Positions 34,240-43,210 of a stretch of DNA of 64,000 nucleotides are shown piece after piece. The notes below the pieces were generated by a model. It was not told the origin of the DNA. It saw nothing but the letters and a program-made list of their open reading frames with translations, and did no database searches. Position numbers and translations under genes: made by a program. The stretch comes from JAPLDA01 sp043787975 (GTDB lineage: Bacteria > Bacteroidota > Bacteroidia > AKYH767-A > 2013-40CM-41-45). Position 1 is the first letter of the stretch. The number at the start of each line of letters is the position of its first letter. The stretch covers positions 1 through 64,000 of the forward strand of contig JAYVUK010000064.1 in the NCBI GenBank assembly GCA_043787975.1, read 5' to 3'.

Positions 34240-35919
34240 ATGCAGACAACAACATCTGAGAAATTAGATTTAAGTAAGACGAAGACACCAACAGGTTCAA
34301 CAATTTCATGCAAGGGTTGGATCCAGGAAGCAGCGTTGCGAATGCTTCACAACAACCTCGATCCGGATGTTGCAGAACGTCCTGAAGATTTGGTCGTGTA
34401 TGGAGGAACCGGTAAAGCGGCGCGCAATCCTGAATGTTTTCATCTCATCGTAAAAGCGCTGCGTGATTTGAATGACGATGAAACACTATTGATTCAATCC
34501 GGAAAACCCGTTGGGATTTTGCCGACACATAAAGATGCTCCACGCGTGCTCATTTCCAATTCCATGCTTGTTCCTCATTGGGCAACATGGGAAAACTTTC
34601 GTGACCTTGAGGAAAAAGGATTGACGATGTACGGACAAATGACTGCCGGTTCCTGGATTTATATCGGCTCGCAGGGAATTGTGCAGGGAACATATGAAAC
34701 CTATGCTGAAGTGGCGCGACAACATTTTGGCGGGTCACTGAAGAACACATTGAATGTAACAGCAGGCCTCGGAGGAATGGGTGGCGCTCAGCCGCTTGCC
34801 ATTACGATGAATGAAGGAGTTTGTCTTGCTGCTGAAGTAGAGGAGTGGAGAATCAAAAAACGCATCGAAACAAAATACATCGATGAGATTGTATTGGACA
34901 TTGACGAAGGGATTGATCGCGCCATAAAATATAAAGGAGAAGGAAAGGCACTTTCTATTGGAGTTGTCTGCAATGCTGTTGATCTGCTTGAGCGATTGCT
35001 TGAGCGTAACATCACGCCTGACACGCTCACTGATCAGACCTCAGCGCATGATGAACTGAACGGATATTTTCCGCAGGGAATAAATGTGGCGGAAGCAAAA
35101 ATTTTGCGAGCAGAAAGTCCGAAGAAGTTCATCGAACTTTCGTTGGATACGATGGTGAAACACACGAAGCTTATGATCGAGCTTCAGAAAAAAGGTGCTG
35201 TTACGTTTGATTACGGGAATAATTTACGCGGACAAGCATTTGCACGCGGATTAAAAAATGCATTTGACTTTCCGGGTTTTGTTCCTGCTTACATTCGCCC
35301 GCTTTTCTGCGAAGGAAAAGGTCCGTTTCGTTGGGCTGCATTGAGTGGTGATCCGAATGATATTTATGAAACGGATAAAAAAATTCTTGAATTGTTTCCG
35401 GAGAATAAACCGCTTGCACGCTGGATCAAGATGGCGCAGGAGCGTATTGCTTTCCAGGGATTGCCTGCGCGCATCTGTTGGCTCGGACAAGGGGAACGCG
35501 AAAAGGCAGGACTTGCTTTTAATGAATTGGTGAGATCAGGAAAAGTAAAAGCACCGATTGTTATCGGAAGAGATCACCTCGATACAGGTTCGGTTGCTTC
35601 TCCAAACCGTGAAACGGAAGCGATGAAAGATGGCAGCGACGCGATTGCTGATTGGCCGGTTTTAAATGCGCTGATCAATACAGCCGGAGGAGCGAGTTGG
35701 GTTTCGCTGCACCACGGCGGAGGAGTTGGGATCGGGTATTCTATTCATGCCGGAATGGTGATTGTTGCCGATGGAACCGATGATGCAGCAAAAAGATTAA
35801 AAAGAGTTTTGAATAATGATCCTGCCATGGGAGTGATTCGCCATGCTGATGCAGGGTATGATGTGGCGAAAGATGTGGCACGGAAATTTAAATTGGATTT
35901 GAAAGAAAGATTGAAATAG
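34240..35919 (+). CDS. hutU: Urocanate hydratase
   Basis: The 559-aa enzyme converts urocanate to 4-imidazolone-5-propanoate, the second step of histidine degradation, with tightly bound NAD. It shows RMLHNNLDPDVAERPEDLVV at the N-terminus, the NAD motif GLGGMGGAQPLA, a likely catalytic Cys in RPLFCEGKGPFRW, and the C-terminal SLHHGGGVGIGYSIHAG. Length and start are standard. hutH, hutI and hutG are not adjacent, so the pathway is dispersed or elsewhere. Preceded by ATTCGT word repeats at 34190-34230. Confidence 0.96.
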   Translation: MQTTTSEKLDLSKTKTPTGSTISCKGWIQEAALRMLHNNLDPDVAERPEDLVVYGGTGKAARNPECFHLIVKALRDLNDDETLLIQSGKPVGILPTHKDAPRVLISNSMLVPHWATWENFRDLEEKGLTMYGQMTAGSWIYIGSQGIVQGTYETYAEVARQHFGGSLKNTLNVTAGLGGMGGAQPLAITMNEGVCLAAEVEEWRIKKRIETKYIDEIVLDIDEGIDRAIKYKGEGKALSIGVVCNAVDLLERLLERNITPDTLTDQTSAHDELNGYFPQGINVAEAKILRAESPKKFIELSLDTMVKHTKLMIELQKKGAVTFDYGNNLRGQAFARGLKNAFDFPGFVPAYIRPLFCEGKGPFRWAALSGDPNDIYETDKKILELFPENKPLARWIKMAQERIAFQGLPARICWLGQGEREKAGLAFNELVRSGKVKAPIVIGRDHLDTGSVASPNRETEAMKDGSDAIADWPVLNALINTAGGASWVSLHHGGGVGIGYSIHAGMVIVADGTDDAAKRLKRVLNNDPAMGVIRHADAGYDVAKDVARKFKLDLKERLK

Positions 35920-35954
35920 TTTACGGTTTTGAGTTTACAGTTAAATATCGATTT

Positions 35955-36371
35955 ATGAAAAAGAAAATTTCACATGTACTATTAATACTAGTGATGATTA
36001 CATCTTTTGATGCATGTCAGAAGGATACTACAAGTGATCCGGGAGTTGCAACGACTGAACGCGATAAGTTTTTGGGAACATGGATTACACAATCCAATGG
36101 TACGTCAGGTACTCAAAATTTTACCATGACGATTTCTGCCGGTTCAAGCAGCCCTTCTCAGATATTAATTAAGAATTTTGAAAACGAAGGAGCTTCTACA
36201 ACGACCTATGCAGAGATTTCAGGTAATTCAATTTCAATTTCACAGCAGGTTGTTGCTTCAGACACCATACAAGGTTCAGGAACATATAACAGCAACAATA
36301 CCCTGTCCTTGAATTACACGTTGAGAGATGGGATAACTGTCGATACGAGAACAGCCACGGCCCATAAATAA
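35955..36371 (+). CDS. Small lipoprotein
   Basis: The 138-aa protein has a lipoprotein signal peptide with the lipobox SFDAC and a Ser/Thr/Asn-rich beta domain (FLGTWITQSNG, then alternating strands) that resembles lipocalin-like proteins of Bacteroidota. It is probably exposed in the periplasm or at the surface. It follows hutU by 35 bp on the same strand; no functional link is evident. Confidence 0.6.
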   Translation: MKKKISHVLLILVMITSFDACQKDTTSDPGVATTERDKFLGTWITQSNGTSGTQNFTMTISAGSSSPSQILIKNFENEGASTTTYAEISGNSISISQQVVASDTIQGSGTYNSNNTLSLNYTLRDGITVDTRTATAHK

Positions 36372-36448
36372 AAGTGTGTCACTAATAAAAACGGCGATTT
36401 GTATTAATTCGTATTTCGTAACGGGTTTTCATAATTGTCACGTTGATC

Positions 36449-36772
36449 TTAGGCAACCGTATCTAAACATTTAAAATCTTTTTCAAGAAGAAGAAATAAT
36501 TTTTTTCCGTTACCCATTTCCATTTCATCTTCCAGTCCGACTTTTTCGGTACCCATCCATTCTTTTGCCAAATGCATTGGAACAAAAAGTGAAATTGTAT
36601 TATTTGAAGAACCTGCAGAAAGTTTTTCATCATCCACTGTTTTCAAAAAATATGTAAGTGAACAATTTCCAAACTCGGTTTTTTCTTCAAGCTGATTTTC
36701 TTTTCCAAAATATTCCACTTCTGATTTTGTAAGCCGGAAACGGATTGTATTTCCTTTGATTCGTAATTTCAT
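36449..36772 (-). CDS. DUF7009-like protein
   Basis: The 107-aa protein begins MKLRIKGNTIRFRLTKSEVE, which I associate with the DUF7009 family of Bacteroidota; the family name is from memory. No catalytic residues are evident. Its ATG overlaps the stop of the upstream helicase gene as ATGA (36769-36772), so the two are coupled. Confidence 0.65.
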   Translation of the reverse strand: MKLRIKGNTIRFRLTKSEVEYFGKENQLEEKTEFGNCSLTYFLKTVDDEKLSAGSSNNTISLFVPMHLAKEWMGTEKVGLEDEMEMGNGKKLFLLLEKDFKCLDTVA

Positions 36773-38931
36773 CTTTTTGTTTTCAAATAGTTGACACCGA
36801 TTTTTATCTGGCCAAAACTAATCGCATCTCCGACCAATTGTTTGATCGGTGAAAATTTTTCATCACCGACTTCTTCTATGGCTTGTTGGATTTTTGAAAT
36901 TTCGTCTTCGTTTAAAAAGTCAAATGCATCTACTTCACCCGTTAAAACAAATTCAGCGAGATGTCCTTCAATCGTGGTGGGTGCAAAACCTCTTTGTGTG
37001 GCTATTTCAGCAATGGTTTTCCCCTGTTTGTAAAATTCAAGTGTTTCAATTTTGCTACTGCCTTTTTCGGCTTTCACTTTTTTTAATGAAGGAGATTTTT
37101 GACCCCGTTCCAGTTGTGACACATCAAACGTCATTTCGCCAAACGTGATACGCTCAACATCGTTAATTTTTTTCCATGTAAAACTTTCCAACTCATCAAC
37201 CTTCTTCGAATATTGCTTGAACTTGCTTTTCCCTTTTAAAAAACTTTGTAATTCGTTCATCGGTTTTATCAATTCATCATGAAGTGCTTTTGCAAAGAAC
37301 AGTTTCGCTTTGGTAACACGTTCATCCAATAATACTTTGTTCACCGGATTTTCAGTTAAGATGCTTTTTAATTGCTGGAGAAATTTTTCAGACACATCCT
37401 GTTGTGCTTTTGTTTTTTCAATCATCATTCCGATGGTTGCGAGGAACATTTCTTTTTCCGGCAATTTTTTTTCTTCGGTCAGTTCAAAGAAAAATTTCAA
37501 TTCGACCAATAATTTTCTCCAGTCAAATGTTTTCAGTAAAAGGTGCGCGGCATATTTTGGTTTTTCCGCAAGAAGAATTTTTTGAACCTGTTCGATGCTG
37601 TTTTCGCGTGATGCAAATTCAACGATACGTTCGTCATTTTTTATGCTGTGAGGATGAATGCGTGACAGCAATACAAGCCCGTTCAATGTCCGGCAGCGGC
37701 TTAATGCGACATACACCTGTCCGGATGCGAACGAAGCGCCTGCATCAATCACAGCTTTGTCGAATGTTAATCCCTGGCTTTTGTGAATCGTAATCGCCCA
37801 CGCCAGGCGAACAGGATATTGTGTGAAACTTCCGAGCTCTTCTTCTTCCACTTTGTTTGATTCTTTGTTCAGTGAGTAACGGATGTTTGTCCATATTTCT
37901 TTTTCCAGCATCAATTCTTCATTGCTTTCAGCAAGCGTCACCGTAATTTTTTCTTCACTGATTTTTTTTACGGTTGCTAATTTCCCATTAAAATAACGTT
38001 GCTCACCGCTCGAATCATTTTTGACAAACATGATTTGTGCACCTTCTTTCAGATCCAACCGTAATTCAGTCGGCATCGCTTTGTCAGAAAATTCACCTTT
38101 TATTTCTCCGACAAAACTGTGCAGTTTACCTTCGAGCTTTCTCAATTCTTTTTGATTGATGTTGTCAGCGGTGTTGTTGTGTGTGGTGAGCGTAATGCGG
38201 TTTTCAAAAACATCGGTTGCTTCCGGGCTAAACCGTTCGTGCAGCAATTCATAGTCCGGTTCATTCATTTCATTGTTGCGAATGTTGTTCAGCAGATCAA
38301 TAAATGATTGCTCATTTTGCCTGTACATTTTTTGCAGTTCGATGAACAACGGAGGATTTTGTTCGACAACTTTGGCGGAGAAAAAAAACGGACTTACATA
38401 GTGATCTTTCAGCAGCATCCATTCATCGTCTTTTACCACCGGGGGAAGCTGGAACAAATCACCGATGAATAAAACCTGCACACCTCCGAAGGGAACCCAG
38501 CGTTGCTGGCGAAAGTGACGCAGAATTTCATCGATCGCATCCAGCATGTCAGCGCGTAGCATACTCACCTCGTCAATAATTAAAAGTTCAAGCTCGTTCA
38601 GCAATTCAATCTTTTCGCGGTTGAAGCGGATGTTTCTCAGCAGGTGATTTTTATCTACCGTTGAAACATTTCCATGTGTTCTCGCTGCATCCGGAACAAA
38701 CGGAATAAACGGTAATTGAAAAAAGGAGTGCATGGTTACACCTCCTGCATTGATGGCAGCAACACCTGTTGGCGCAACCACCACTGAATTTTTTTGCGAG
38801 TGTTCTTTGATGAATTTCAGGAATGTGGTCTTGCCTGTTCCCGCTTTTCCTGTTAGAAATAGATTTTGCGAAGTAAAATTTACAACGTCAACGGCGAGGT
38901 TGAATAAGATGTTTTCAGAATCGTTTTGCAT
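36769..38931 (-). CDS. Pif1/RecD-like helicase with C-terminal helix-turn-helix
   Basis: The 720-aa superfamily 1B helicase has Walker A GKAGTGKTTFL (~27-37), the second motif DEVSMLRADMLDAID, and the late motif WAITIHKSQGLTFD in the UvrD-like C-terminal part. The last ~90 residues (KIETLEFYKQGKTIAEIATQRG) form a helix-turn-helix of the type also found on RecQ-like proteins. It probably unwinds DNA at stalled forks or structures such as the word-built hairpins common here (inference). It is translationally coupled to the small DUF7009-like gene. Confidence 0.88.
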   Translation of the reverse strand: MQNDSENILFNLAVDVVNFTSQNLFLTGKAGTGKTTFLKFIKEHSQKNSVVVAPTGVAAINAGGVTMHSFFQLPFIPFVPDAARTHGNVSTVDKNHLLRNIRFNREKIELLNELELLIIDEVSMLRADMLDAIDEILRHFRQQRWVPFGGVQVLFIGDLFQLPPVVKDDEWMLLKDHYVSPFFFSAKVVEQNPPLFIELQKMYRQNEQSFIDLLNNIRNNEMNEPDYELLHERFSPEATDVFENRITLTTHNNTADNINQKELRKLEGKLHSFVGEIKGEFSDKAMPTELRLDLKEGAQIMFVKNDSSGEQRYFNGKLATVKKISEEKITVTLAESNEELMLEKEIWTNIRYSLNKESNKVEEEELGSFTQYPVRLAWAITIHKSQGLTFDKAVIDAGASFASGQVYVALSRCRTLNGLVLLSRIHPHSIKNDERIVEFASRENSIEQVQKILLAEKPKYAAHLLLKTFDWRKLLVELKFFFELTEEKKLPEKEMFLATIGMMIEKTKAQQDVSEKFLQQLKSILTENPVNKVLLDERVTKAKLFFAKALHDELIKPMNELQSFLKGKSKFKQYSKKVDELESFTWKKINDVERITFGEMTFDVSQLERGQKSPSLKKVKAEKGSSKIETLEFYKQGKTIAEIATQRGFAPTTIEGHLAEFVLTGEVDAFDFLNEDEISKIQQAIEEVGDEKFSPIKQLVGDAISFGQIKIGVNYLKTKR

Positions 38932-38949
38932 TTTAAAAAGGTTTTAGAG

Positions 38950-39003
38950 GTTAGTAATTAGTTTAATAGTTCATTAGTTCATTGGTTTAACAGTCATTCG
39001 TTC
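38950..39003. repeat. Short-word array (GTTAGTAATTAG / GTTCATTAG type)
   Basis: Near-tandem TTAGT and GTTCATT words fill the spacer between the fdhD stop and the helicase start. Confidence 0.6.
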
Positions 39004-39019
39004 GGAGCTTTTTCAGTTT

Positions 39020-39901
39020 TCATTTCTCTGAACTCCGAACTAAGGTCTCACTACTTAAAAGGATTCGTTGTTCACCGGTATAAATATTAAAACGTTCAGC
39101 TCTTAGAAAGCCGATCAGGGTCATGTCAAATTCTTTTGCCGTTTCAACCGCAAGACTGGATGGTGCGCCCACAGCGGCAACAATCTTTATTCCTGCCATC
39201 GCTGCCTTTTGAATTAATTCAAAACTTGCTCGCCCACTTAATAATAAAATAAATTGCTGTAAGGGAATCAAATTCTTAGCAAGAGCGGCTCCGATAATTT
39301 TATCAAGTGCATTGTGTCTTCCTACATCTTCACGGATAAAAATTATTTTTCCATCGGTATCAAATAGGGCAGAAGCGTGCAGTCCGCCTGTGTGTTCGAA
39401 TATGTTTTGTTGGGCGCGTAATAGATTTGGCAAGGTCTGTATTAGCGAACCATCAACCGAAAACGGTAAACTGTAAACATCAATGTTGCATACTATTTTC
39501 AATGAATCAATGGATGCTTTTCCACAAACGCCACAACTGGATGAAGTATAAAAATGTCGTTCCAGTTTTTTTAAATCAACGTCTACATTTTCGTTTAGCT
39601 CAACACGAACGATGTTCTCTTTGTTTTCAGGTTGACTTACATTTCCGCAATAACGGATTTGAAATACATCTTCCTGGTTTTTGATAATTCCTTCGGTGAA
39701 AAGAAATCCGAGAGCCAATTCAAAATCGTTTCCCGGAGTTCGCATCGTAACGGAAATACTTTTTTGCATCCGTTCTGTTGTTGAACCGAAGCCCAAACGA
39801 ATTTCCAACGGTTCTTCTACGGCTAGAAGATCATCCGCGTGATTGATTCTATCATCGTTTATTTTTTTTACCCGGACGGCAGCAACAGTAGGCTTTGGCA
39901 T
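39020..39901 (-). CDS. fdhD: Formate dehydrogenase sulfurtransferase accessory protein
   Basis: FdhD moves sulfur from a cysteine desulfurase to the molybdenum cofactor of formate-dehydrogenase-like enzymes. The ~293-aa protein shows SSSCGVCGK with the essential Cys pair, FTEGII, and REDVGRHNALDKIIG near the C-terminal half. I chose the ATG at 39901 (MPKPTVAAVRVKK); upstream codons to 39931 begin at TTG. Its likely client is the FdhF/YdeP enzyme at 24.7-27 kb. It lies next to mobA in the same direction, 59 bp apart after start choice adjustments. Confidence 0.93.
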   Translation of the reverse strand: MPKPTVAAVRVKKINDDRINHADDLLAVEEPLEIRLGFGSTTERMQKSISVTMRTPGNDFELALGFLFTEGIIKNQEDVFQIRYCGNVSQPENKENIVRVELNENVDVDLKKLERHFYTSSSCGVCGKASIDSLKIVCNIDVYSLPFSVDGSLIQTLPNLLRAQQNIFEHTGGLHASALFDTDGKIIFIREDVGRHNALDKIIGAALAKNLIPLQQFILLLSGRASFELIQKAAMAGIKIVAAVGAPSSLAVETAKEFDMTLIGFLRAERFNIYTGEQRILLSSETLVRSSEK

Positions 39902-39989
39902 GAAGTAAAGATACATTTTGCTAAAATACAATGGTCGGAGATTCGAAGATAAAAGTCCCTCTCCTTTGGAGAAGGATTTAGGTGAAGCA

Positions 39990-40586
39990 TTAAAAAAGTT
40001 TTGCAGAAAGGAGTTCTTTTGTTTTCTTATAGCCTTCCATCGTATTCACACTCGTTAAAAAATTTGTAGAAGATGGAATCACATTGCAGGTATTTGCTTC
40101 ATGGAGGAACTGTTGAAGCGAATGTTTCTTTTGTTTAAAATTGGTCAATAGTTTTTCGTATGAATTATTTTCATAGATGCAGATGAGCGGTTCGTAAAAA
40201 TCTGTTTCGGGATGGCGGTAACAAACGGCATCAGCCATTTCTGTCCGTTCATTTATCAGGTCACGGATGTTTTTAGCGTTGAGAAACGGGTAATCGCATC
40301 CCGTGACAAAAAAAGAAGCCGCCGGGAATTTTTCAAAAGCACTGAGCAGGGCAGCCATCGGACCGATGTCTGAATATTTTTTAGTATCAACAATGAATTT
40401 ATATCCGGAAGGAATATCTTCAGACTGGTTGTAATTACATGAAATAAAAACCTTTTCGCACAACGGTTCCAGCAAATCATACGTGAAATAGCGTTGCGGT
40501 TTTCCATAGTAATCCAACAGGCTTTTGTCTTCGCCCATACGCGAACTTTGTCCGCCACATAAAACAAGTCCGTATAGTGGATTCAT
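39990..40586 (-). CDS. mobA: Molybdenum cofactor guanylyltransferase
   Basis: MobA adds GMP to molybdopterin to make the guanine dinucleotide cofactor used by FdhF-type enzymes. The 198-aa protein has the nucleotidyltransferase loop GLVLCGGQSSRMGEDKSLL (residues 6-24), GPMAALLSAF and the metal-binding FVTGCDYPFL. Length is typical. It precedes fdhD in the same direction, a sensible pairing for maturing the molybdoenzyme encoded further left. Confidence 0.92.
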   Translation of the reverse strand: MNPLYGLVLCGGQSSRMGEDKSLLDYYGKPQRYFTYDLLEPLCEKVFISCNYNQSEDIPSGYKFIVDTKKYSDIGPMAALLSAFEKFPAASFFVTGCDYPFLNAKNIRDLINERTEMADAVCYRHPETDFYEPLICIYENNSYEKLLTNFKQKKHSLQQFLHEANTCNVIPSSTNFLTSVNTMEGYKKTKELLSAKLF

Positions 40587-40607
40587 GAAAATATCAATTG
40601 TCTGAAT

Positions 40608-40643
40608 CAGGATTAAAAGGATTTAAGGATTAACAGGATTAGG
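40608..40643. repeat. AGGATT word array
   Basis: Four near-tandem copies of CAGGATTAA-like words lie directly upstream of mobA. Confidence 0.65.
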
Positions 40644-40686
40644 TTTGAACATTAAATTGATAAGTAGTTTAAACTGCTGTAGCTCA

Positions 40687-40920
40687 CTACTCCGCTTCTT
40701 TCGGGTTTCTTCCTCTCAGGTGAATAACAAGTCCATTCAAAAAATTCCGCAATACCTGGTCACCGCAGTTTTTGTAATTCGGATGATCTTCATTACGGAA
40801 GAAAGCGCCCAATTCACTTTTTGTTATGTTGAAATCCACGAGTTTAAGAATTTCTATAATCTGGTCATCACGCAAGTGAAGTGCTACGCGCAATTTTTTC
40901 AGGATATCGTTGTTGGTCAT
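40687..40920 (-). CDS. DUF1456 (YehS-like) protein, single-repeat form
   Basis: The 77-aa protein matches one DUF1456 repeat (MTNNDILKKLRVALHLRDDQ, then ELGAFFRNEDHPNY and FLNGLVIHLRG). Family members are normally ~150 aa with two such repeats; this one resembles the second repeat and begins with a proper ATG. It is either a single-domain version or the remnant of a longer gene. Function unknown. Confidence 0.8.
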   Translation of the reverse strand: MTNNDILKKLRVALHLRDDQIIEILKLVDFNITKSELGAFFRNEDHPNYKNCGDQVLRNFLNGLVIHLRGRNPKEAE

Positions 40921-40938
40921 TTATCGGTGGTTATTTTA

Positions 40939-41037
40939 TTAGTCATTAGTAATTAGTCATTAGTCATTAGTTATTAGTTATTGGTTATTAGTTATTGGTT
41001 ATTAGTTATTGGTTATTGGTTATTGATTGTTAGTTGT
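40939..41037. repeat. Array of TTAGTCA / TTAGTTA / TTGGTTA words
   Basis: About fourteen 7-bp words of the type TTAGTCA, TTAGTTA and TTGGTTA follow each other with little interruption. The last part overlaps the final codons of the SnoaL-like gene (encoding LTINNQ). There is no spacer-repeat regularity, so it is not a CRISPR array. Confidence 0.85.
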
Positions 41038-41378
41038 TGCATGATCCGCGATACAACGATTTTTTTATTTCTAGTGATGAGTACTTCTTTTATGAGTAAA
41101 TCTTCTTCGCCTGGCGTTTGACGAATGTATTCCATTAAAACCTCTTCTCCATCAAAAGTAAGTTGCAGTAGCTTGTAGTGCAAATTAGGCAATCGTGTAA
41201 ATGCATCTGTCCACCATACTCGTAATGCCGGTTTACCTTTTATGAATCCGTTCGTTTCCGGTCGATGTATTTTTAATTTCGGACTGTAATGTTCCGCATC
41301 TTCATCATATAAAGCCAACAACATTTCGATATCGTGTGCATTAAATGCTTCAAACCATGCATGTGCAATTTTTTTCAA
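41013..41378 (-). CDS. SnoaL/NTF2-like protein
   Basis: The 121-aa alpha+beta barrel protein has the typical N-terminus WFEAFNAHDIEMLLALYDEDAEHYSP and a later pattern GKPALRVWWTDAFTRLPN. It is a small soluble fold used for ligand binding or simple catalysis; no specific role is evident. Its ATG overlaps the stop of the upstream membrane protein gene (ATGA at 41375-41378). Its 3' end runs into a repeat array. Confidence 0.8.
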   Translation of the reverse strand: MKKIAHAWFEAFNAHDIEMLLALYDEDAEHYSPKLKIHRPETNGFIKGKPALRVWWTDAFTRLPNLHYKLLQLTFDGEEVLMEYIRQTPGEEDLLIKEVLITRNKKIVVSRIMQQLTINNQ

Positions 41379-41926
41379 TGCTGAGTTTTTGTTTTTCGAT
41401 ACGGGCGGAAAACGAAGTAGCTCCAGAAGATGCTTGTGATTTGTATCATCACGAAGCTAATGATATTGTAAACCATATCTTCTTTCGCATCGTAACTCTT
41501 CATATCAATTTTTATCATAACCACCAGGAATGGTAGAATGGAGAGAACTCCGAAAAGACGCACCCACAAAGGAAATCCGGAGTAGTAGGAAAGAAATAAC
41601 ATGCCCGGAAGAAAAACCATGATGCCTGTTGCGTACAGCGATAGTGCTTCGTGGCTCGATCCATTGTCCTGGATCGTGAAAAAAATTCCCTGCCCGATGG
41701 ATAGTAAAATAAATCCGGCTGATGAGATATGCCATTTTTCAGTATGCAATTTAGCTGCGTAGAGTGACGTTCCGGCCATGTACAACAAGCCGCCCCATTG
41801 CCACAAAAACAATTGCCAAAATGAATTTTCAGGAAATGCTTGTCCGATTCCGCCAAGAATAAAATTTCCAACGAAGCATATTGCAATCAGAACAGGTAGA
41901 TGTTTTTCTTCTCGCTCTAATGTCAT
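41375..41926 (-). CDS. Six-helix membrane protein
   Basis: From the ATG at 41926 (MTLEREEKHLPVLIA) the ~183-aa protein has about six hydrophobic segments with short loops and a basic tail (YRKTKTQH). A longer frame to 41995 has a polar extension and is less likely. I do not recognise the family. It is coupled to the SnoaL-like gene. Confidence 0.65.
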   Translation of the reverse strand: MTLEREEKHLPVLIAICFVGNFILGGIGQAFPENSFWQLFLWQWGGLLYMAGTSLYAAKLHTEKWHISSAGFILLSIGQGIFFTIQDNGSSHEALSLYATGIMVFLPGMLFLSYYSGFPLWVRLFGVLSILPFLVVMIKIDMKSYDAKEDMVYNIISFVMIQITSIFWSYFVFRPYRKTKTQH

Positions 41927-41989
41927 AACAATTTTCTTATTTAATTCTTTCGAATAACCTTTCGCAAATATAATTGATTTTGGAAAGGT

Positions 41990-42060
41990 GTTCACTGGTT
42001 CATTGGTTCAATTGTTCATTCGTTTTTTTACCAATGAACTCATGAACTATTGAACAATTA
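41990..42060. repeat. GTTCATTGG word hairpin
   Basis: Words GGTTCATTGGTTCAATTG on the left face CAATGAACTC and ATTGAACAATTA on the right, an imperfect inverted repeat across the spacer upstream of the membrane gene. It reaches the rsmH stop codon. Confidence 0.7.
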
Positions 42061-43101
42061 TTTTACCGCCCAACGTAATTTCGCCGAACGAGCCCGTGGA
42101 TTGCTGCTGATTTCCTGTGCAGATGGCCGAATGGGTTCATGTGCAATATCGTTGAAAATTCCTTCGCGATAAAATAGTTGAAACGCTTTTTTCACGCGCC
42201 TGTCTTCTCCGGAGTGAAATGTAAGAATGGCTACCCGTCCGCCCGGAGCAAGCACGTCTGGAAGCTTTGAAAGCAATTTATCCAACACACCGAATTCATC
42301 ATTCACTTCGATGCGCAAAGCCTGGAAACAACGCTGACAACTTTTCTTAATTGAATCTGTACGCTCATGTTCCGGAAGAAACTTCAATGTCTCCTTGATT
42401 ATTTCTTTCAGTTGCATCGTTGTTCCGATCACTGTTCCATTTTTGATTTTGGAAATAATCGCTTCAGCGATTTGTTCAGCGAAGGGTTCATCGGAATTTT
42501 CAAGAAGAATTTCTTCCAGCCTGTTCCGGGAAATGTTTTTTAAAAGTGCTGCCGCAGATTTCCCGGTTTTCGGATTCAACCGCAAGTCCAACGGTCCGTC
42601 CACCTTTAAAGAAAAACCTCTTTCAGGATTATCTATTTGCATGGATGAAACACCTAAATCTGCCAATACAAAATTCAACGGTCCGGCTTCTTCAGCAACC
42701 TGGTCGATCTCTGAAAAATTCAGTTGCTTAATTATTAGAACTTCGGAACCATAACCCAATGCTGCCAGGCGTTCTGTTGTTCGGGGCAATTCAAAAGGAT
42801 CCACATCCATTGCAAACAATCGTCCTCCCGGAATTAATCGTTTAAGAATTTCAAGGCTATGTCCGCCATAACCGAGTGTTGCATCCACTCCGATTTCCCC
42901 GGGAACTATTTTCAGGACTTCCATGATTTCGTTGACACAAATGGAACGATGCATGCCTGCAGGAGTATATCCCTTCTGCATGATCTTCTCAACATCCTCC
43001 GCATATTTTTCGGGCTGAAGCTCTTTGTATTTTTCCTTAAATGATTTCGGATGCGTGCCTTTATAGCGTACTCTGCGCGGTGGTTTTGATTCCTGGTCCA
43101 T
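42058..43101 (-). CDS. rsmH: 16S rRNA m4C1402 methyltransferase (RsmH/MraW) with N-terminal extension
   Basis: RsmH methylates N4 of C1402 in the ribosomal P site using S-adenosylmethionine. The methyltransferase body begins near residue 50 (MHRSICVNEIMEVL). It has the SAM motif DATLGYGGHSLEIL, LADLGVSSMQIDNPERGFSL, and the C-terminal TFHSGEDRRVKKAF and RARSAKLRW. A ~48-residue basic N-terminal extension (PPRRVRYKGTHPKS) is unusual. The gene stands outside a division/cell-wall cluster, where mraW normally sits, so it could be a second paralogue. Confidence 0.82.
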   Translation of the reverse strand: MDQESKPPRRVRYKGTHPKSFKEKYKELQPEKYAEDVEKIMQKGYTPAGMHRSICVNEIMEVLKIVPGEIGVDATLGYGGHSLEILKRLIPGGRLFAMDVDPFELPRTTERLAALGYGSEVLIIKQLNFSEIDQVAEEAGPLNFVLADLGVSSMQIDNPERGFSLKVDGPLDLRLNPKTGKSAAALLKNISRNRLEEILLENSDEPFAEQIAEAIISKIKNGTVIGTTMQLKEIIKETLKFLPEHERTDSIKKSCQRCFQALRIEVNDEFGVLDKLLSKLPDVLAPGGRVAILTFHSGEDRRVKKAFQLFYREGIFNDIAHEPIRPSAQEISSNPRARSAKLRWAVK

Positions 43102-43108
43102 TCTTTTT

Positions 43109-43207
43109 AGTTCAATGGTTTAATGGTTCGATAGTTCAACAGTTAGTAGCGCATCAGCCAAAAGTTGTTCAACATTGAACTAATAAACTATTGAACCATT
43201 AAACTAT
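43109..43207. repeat. Long AGTTTAATGGTTCAATAG hairpin
   Basis: The left arm (GTTCAATGGTTTAATGG, GATAGTTCAAC) and the right arm (GTTGTTCAACATTGAAC, TATTGAACCATTAAAC) are imperfect reverse complements across almost the whole spacer between the pyrophosphohydrolase gene and rsmH. It is likely a terminator-type spacer repeat. Confidence 0.8.
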
Positions 43208-43210
43208 ATT

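Noticed and set aside
36769..38931. Helicase as part of a defence system with its small partner
   Set aside because: Pif1-like helicases with this tail are common housekeeping genes in Bacteroidota, and the neighbours are not defence genes.
40939..41037. Possible CRISPR-like array
   Set aside because: Words are 7 bp, contiguous and without unique spacers of constant length; no cas genes are in the window.
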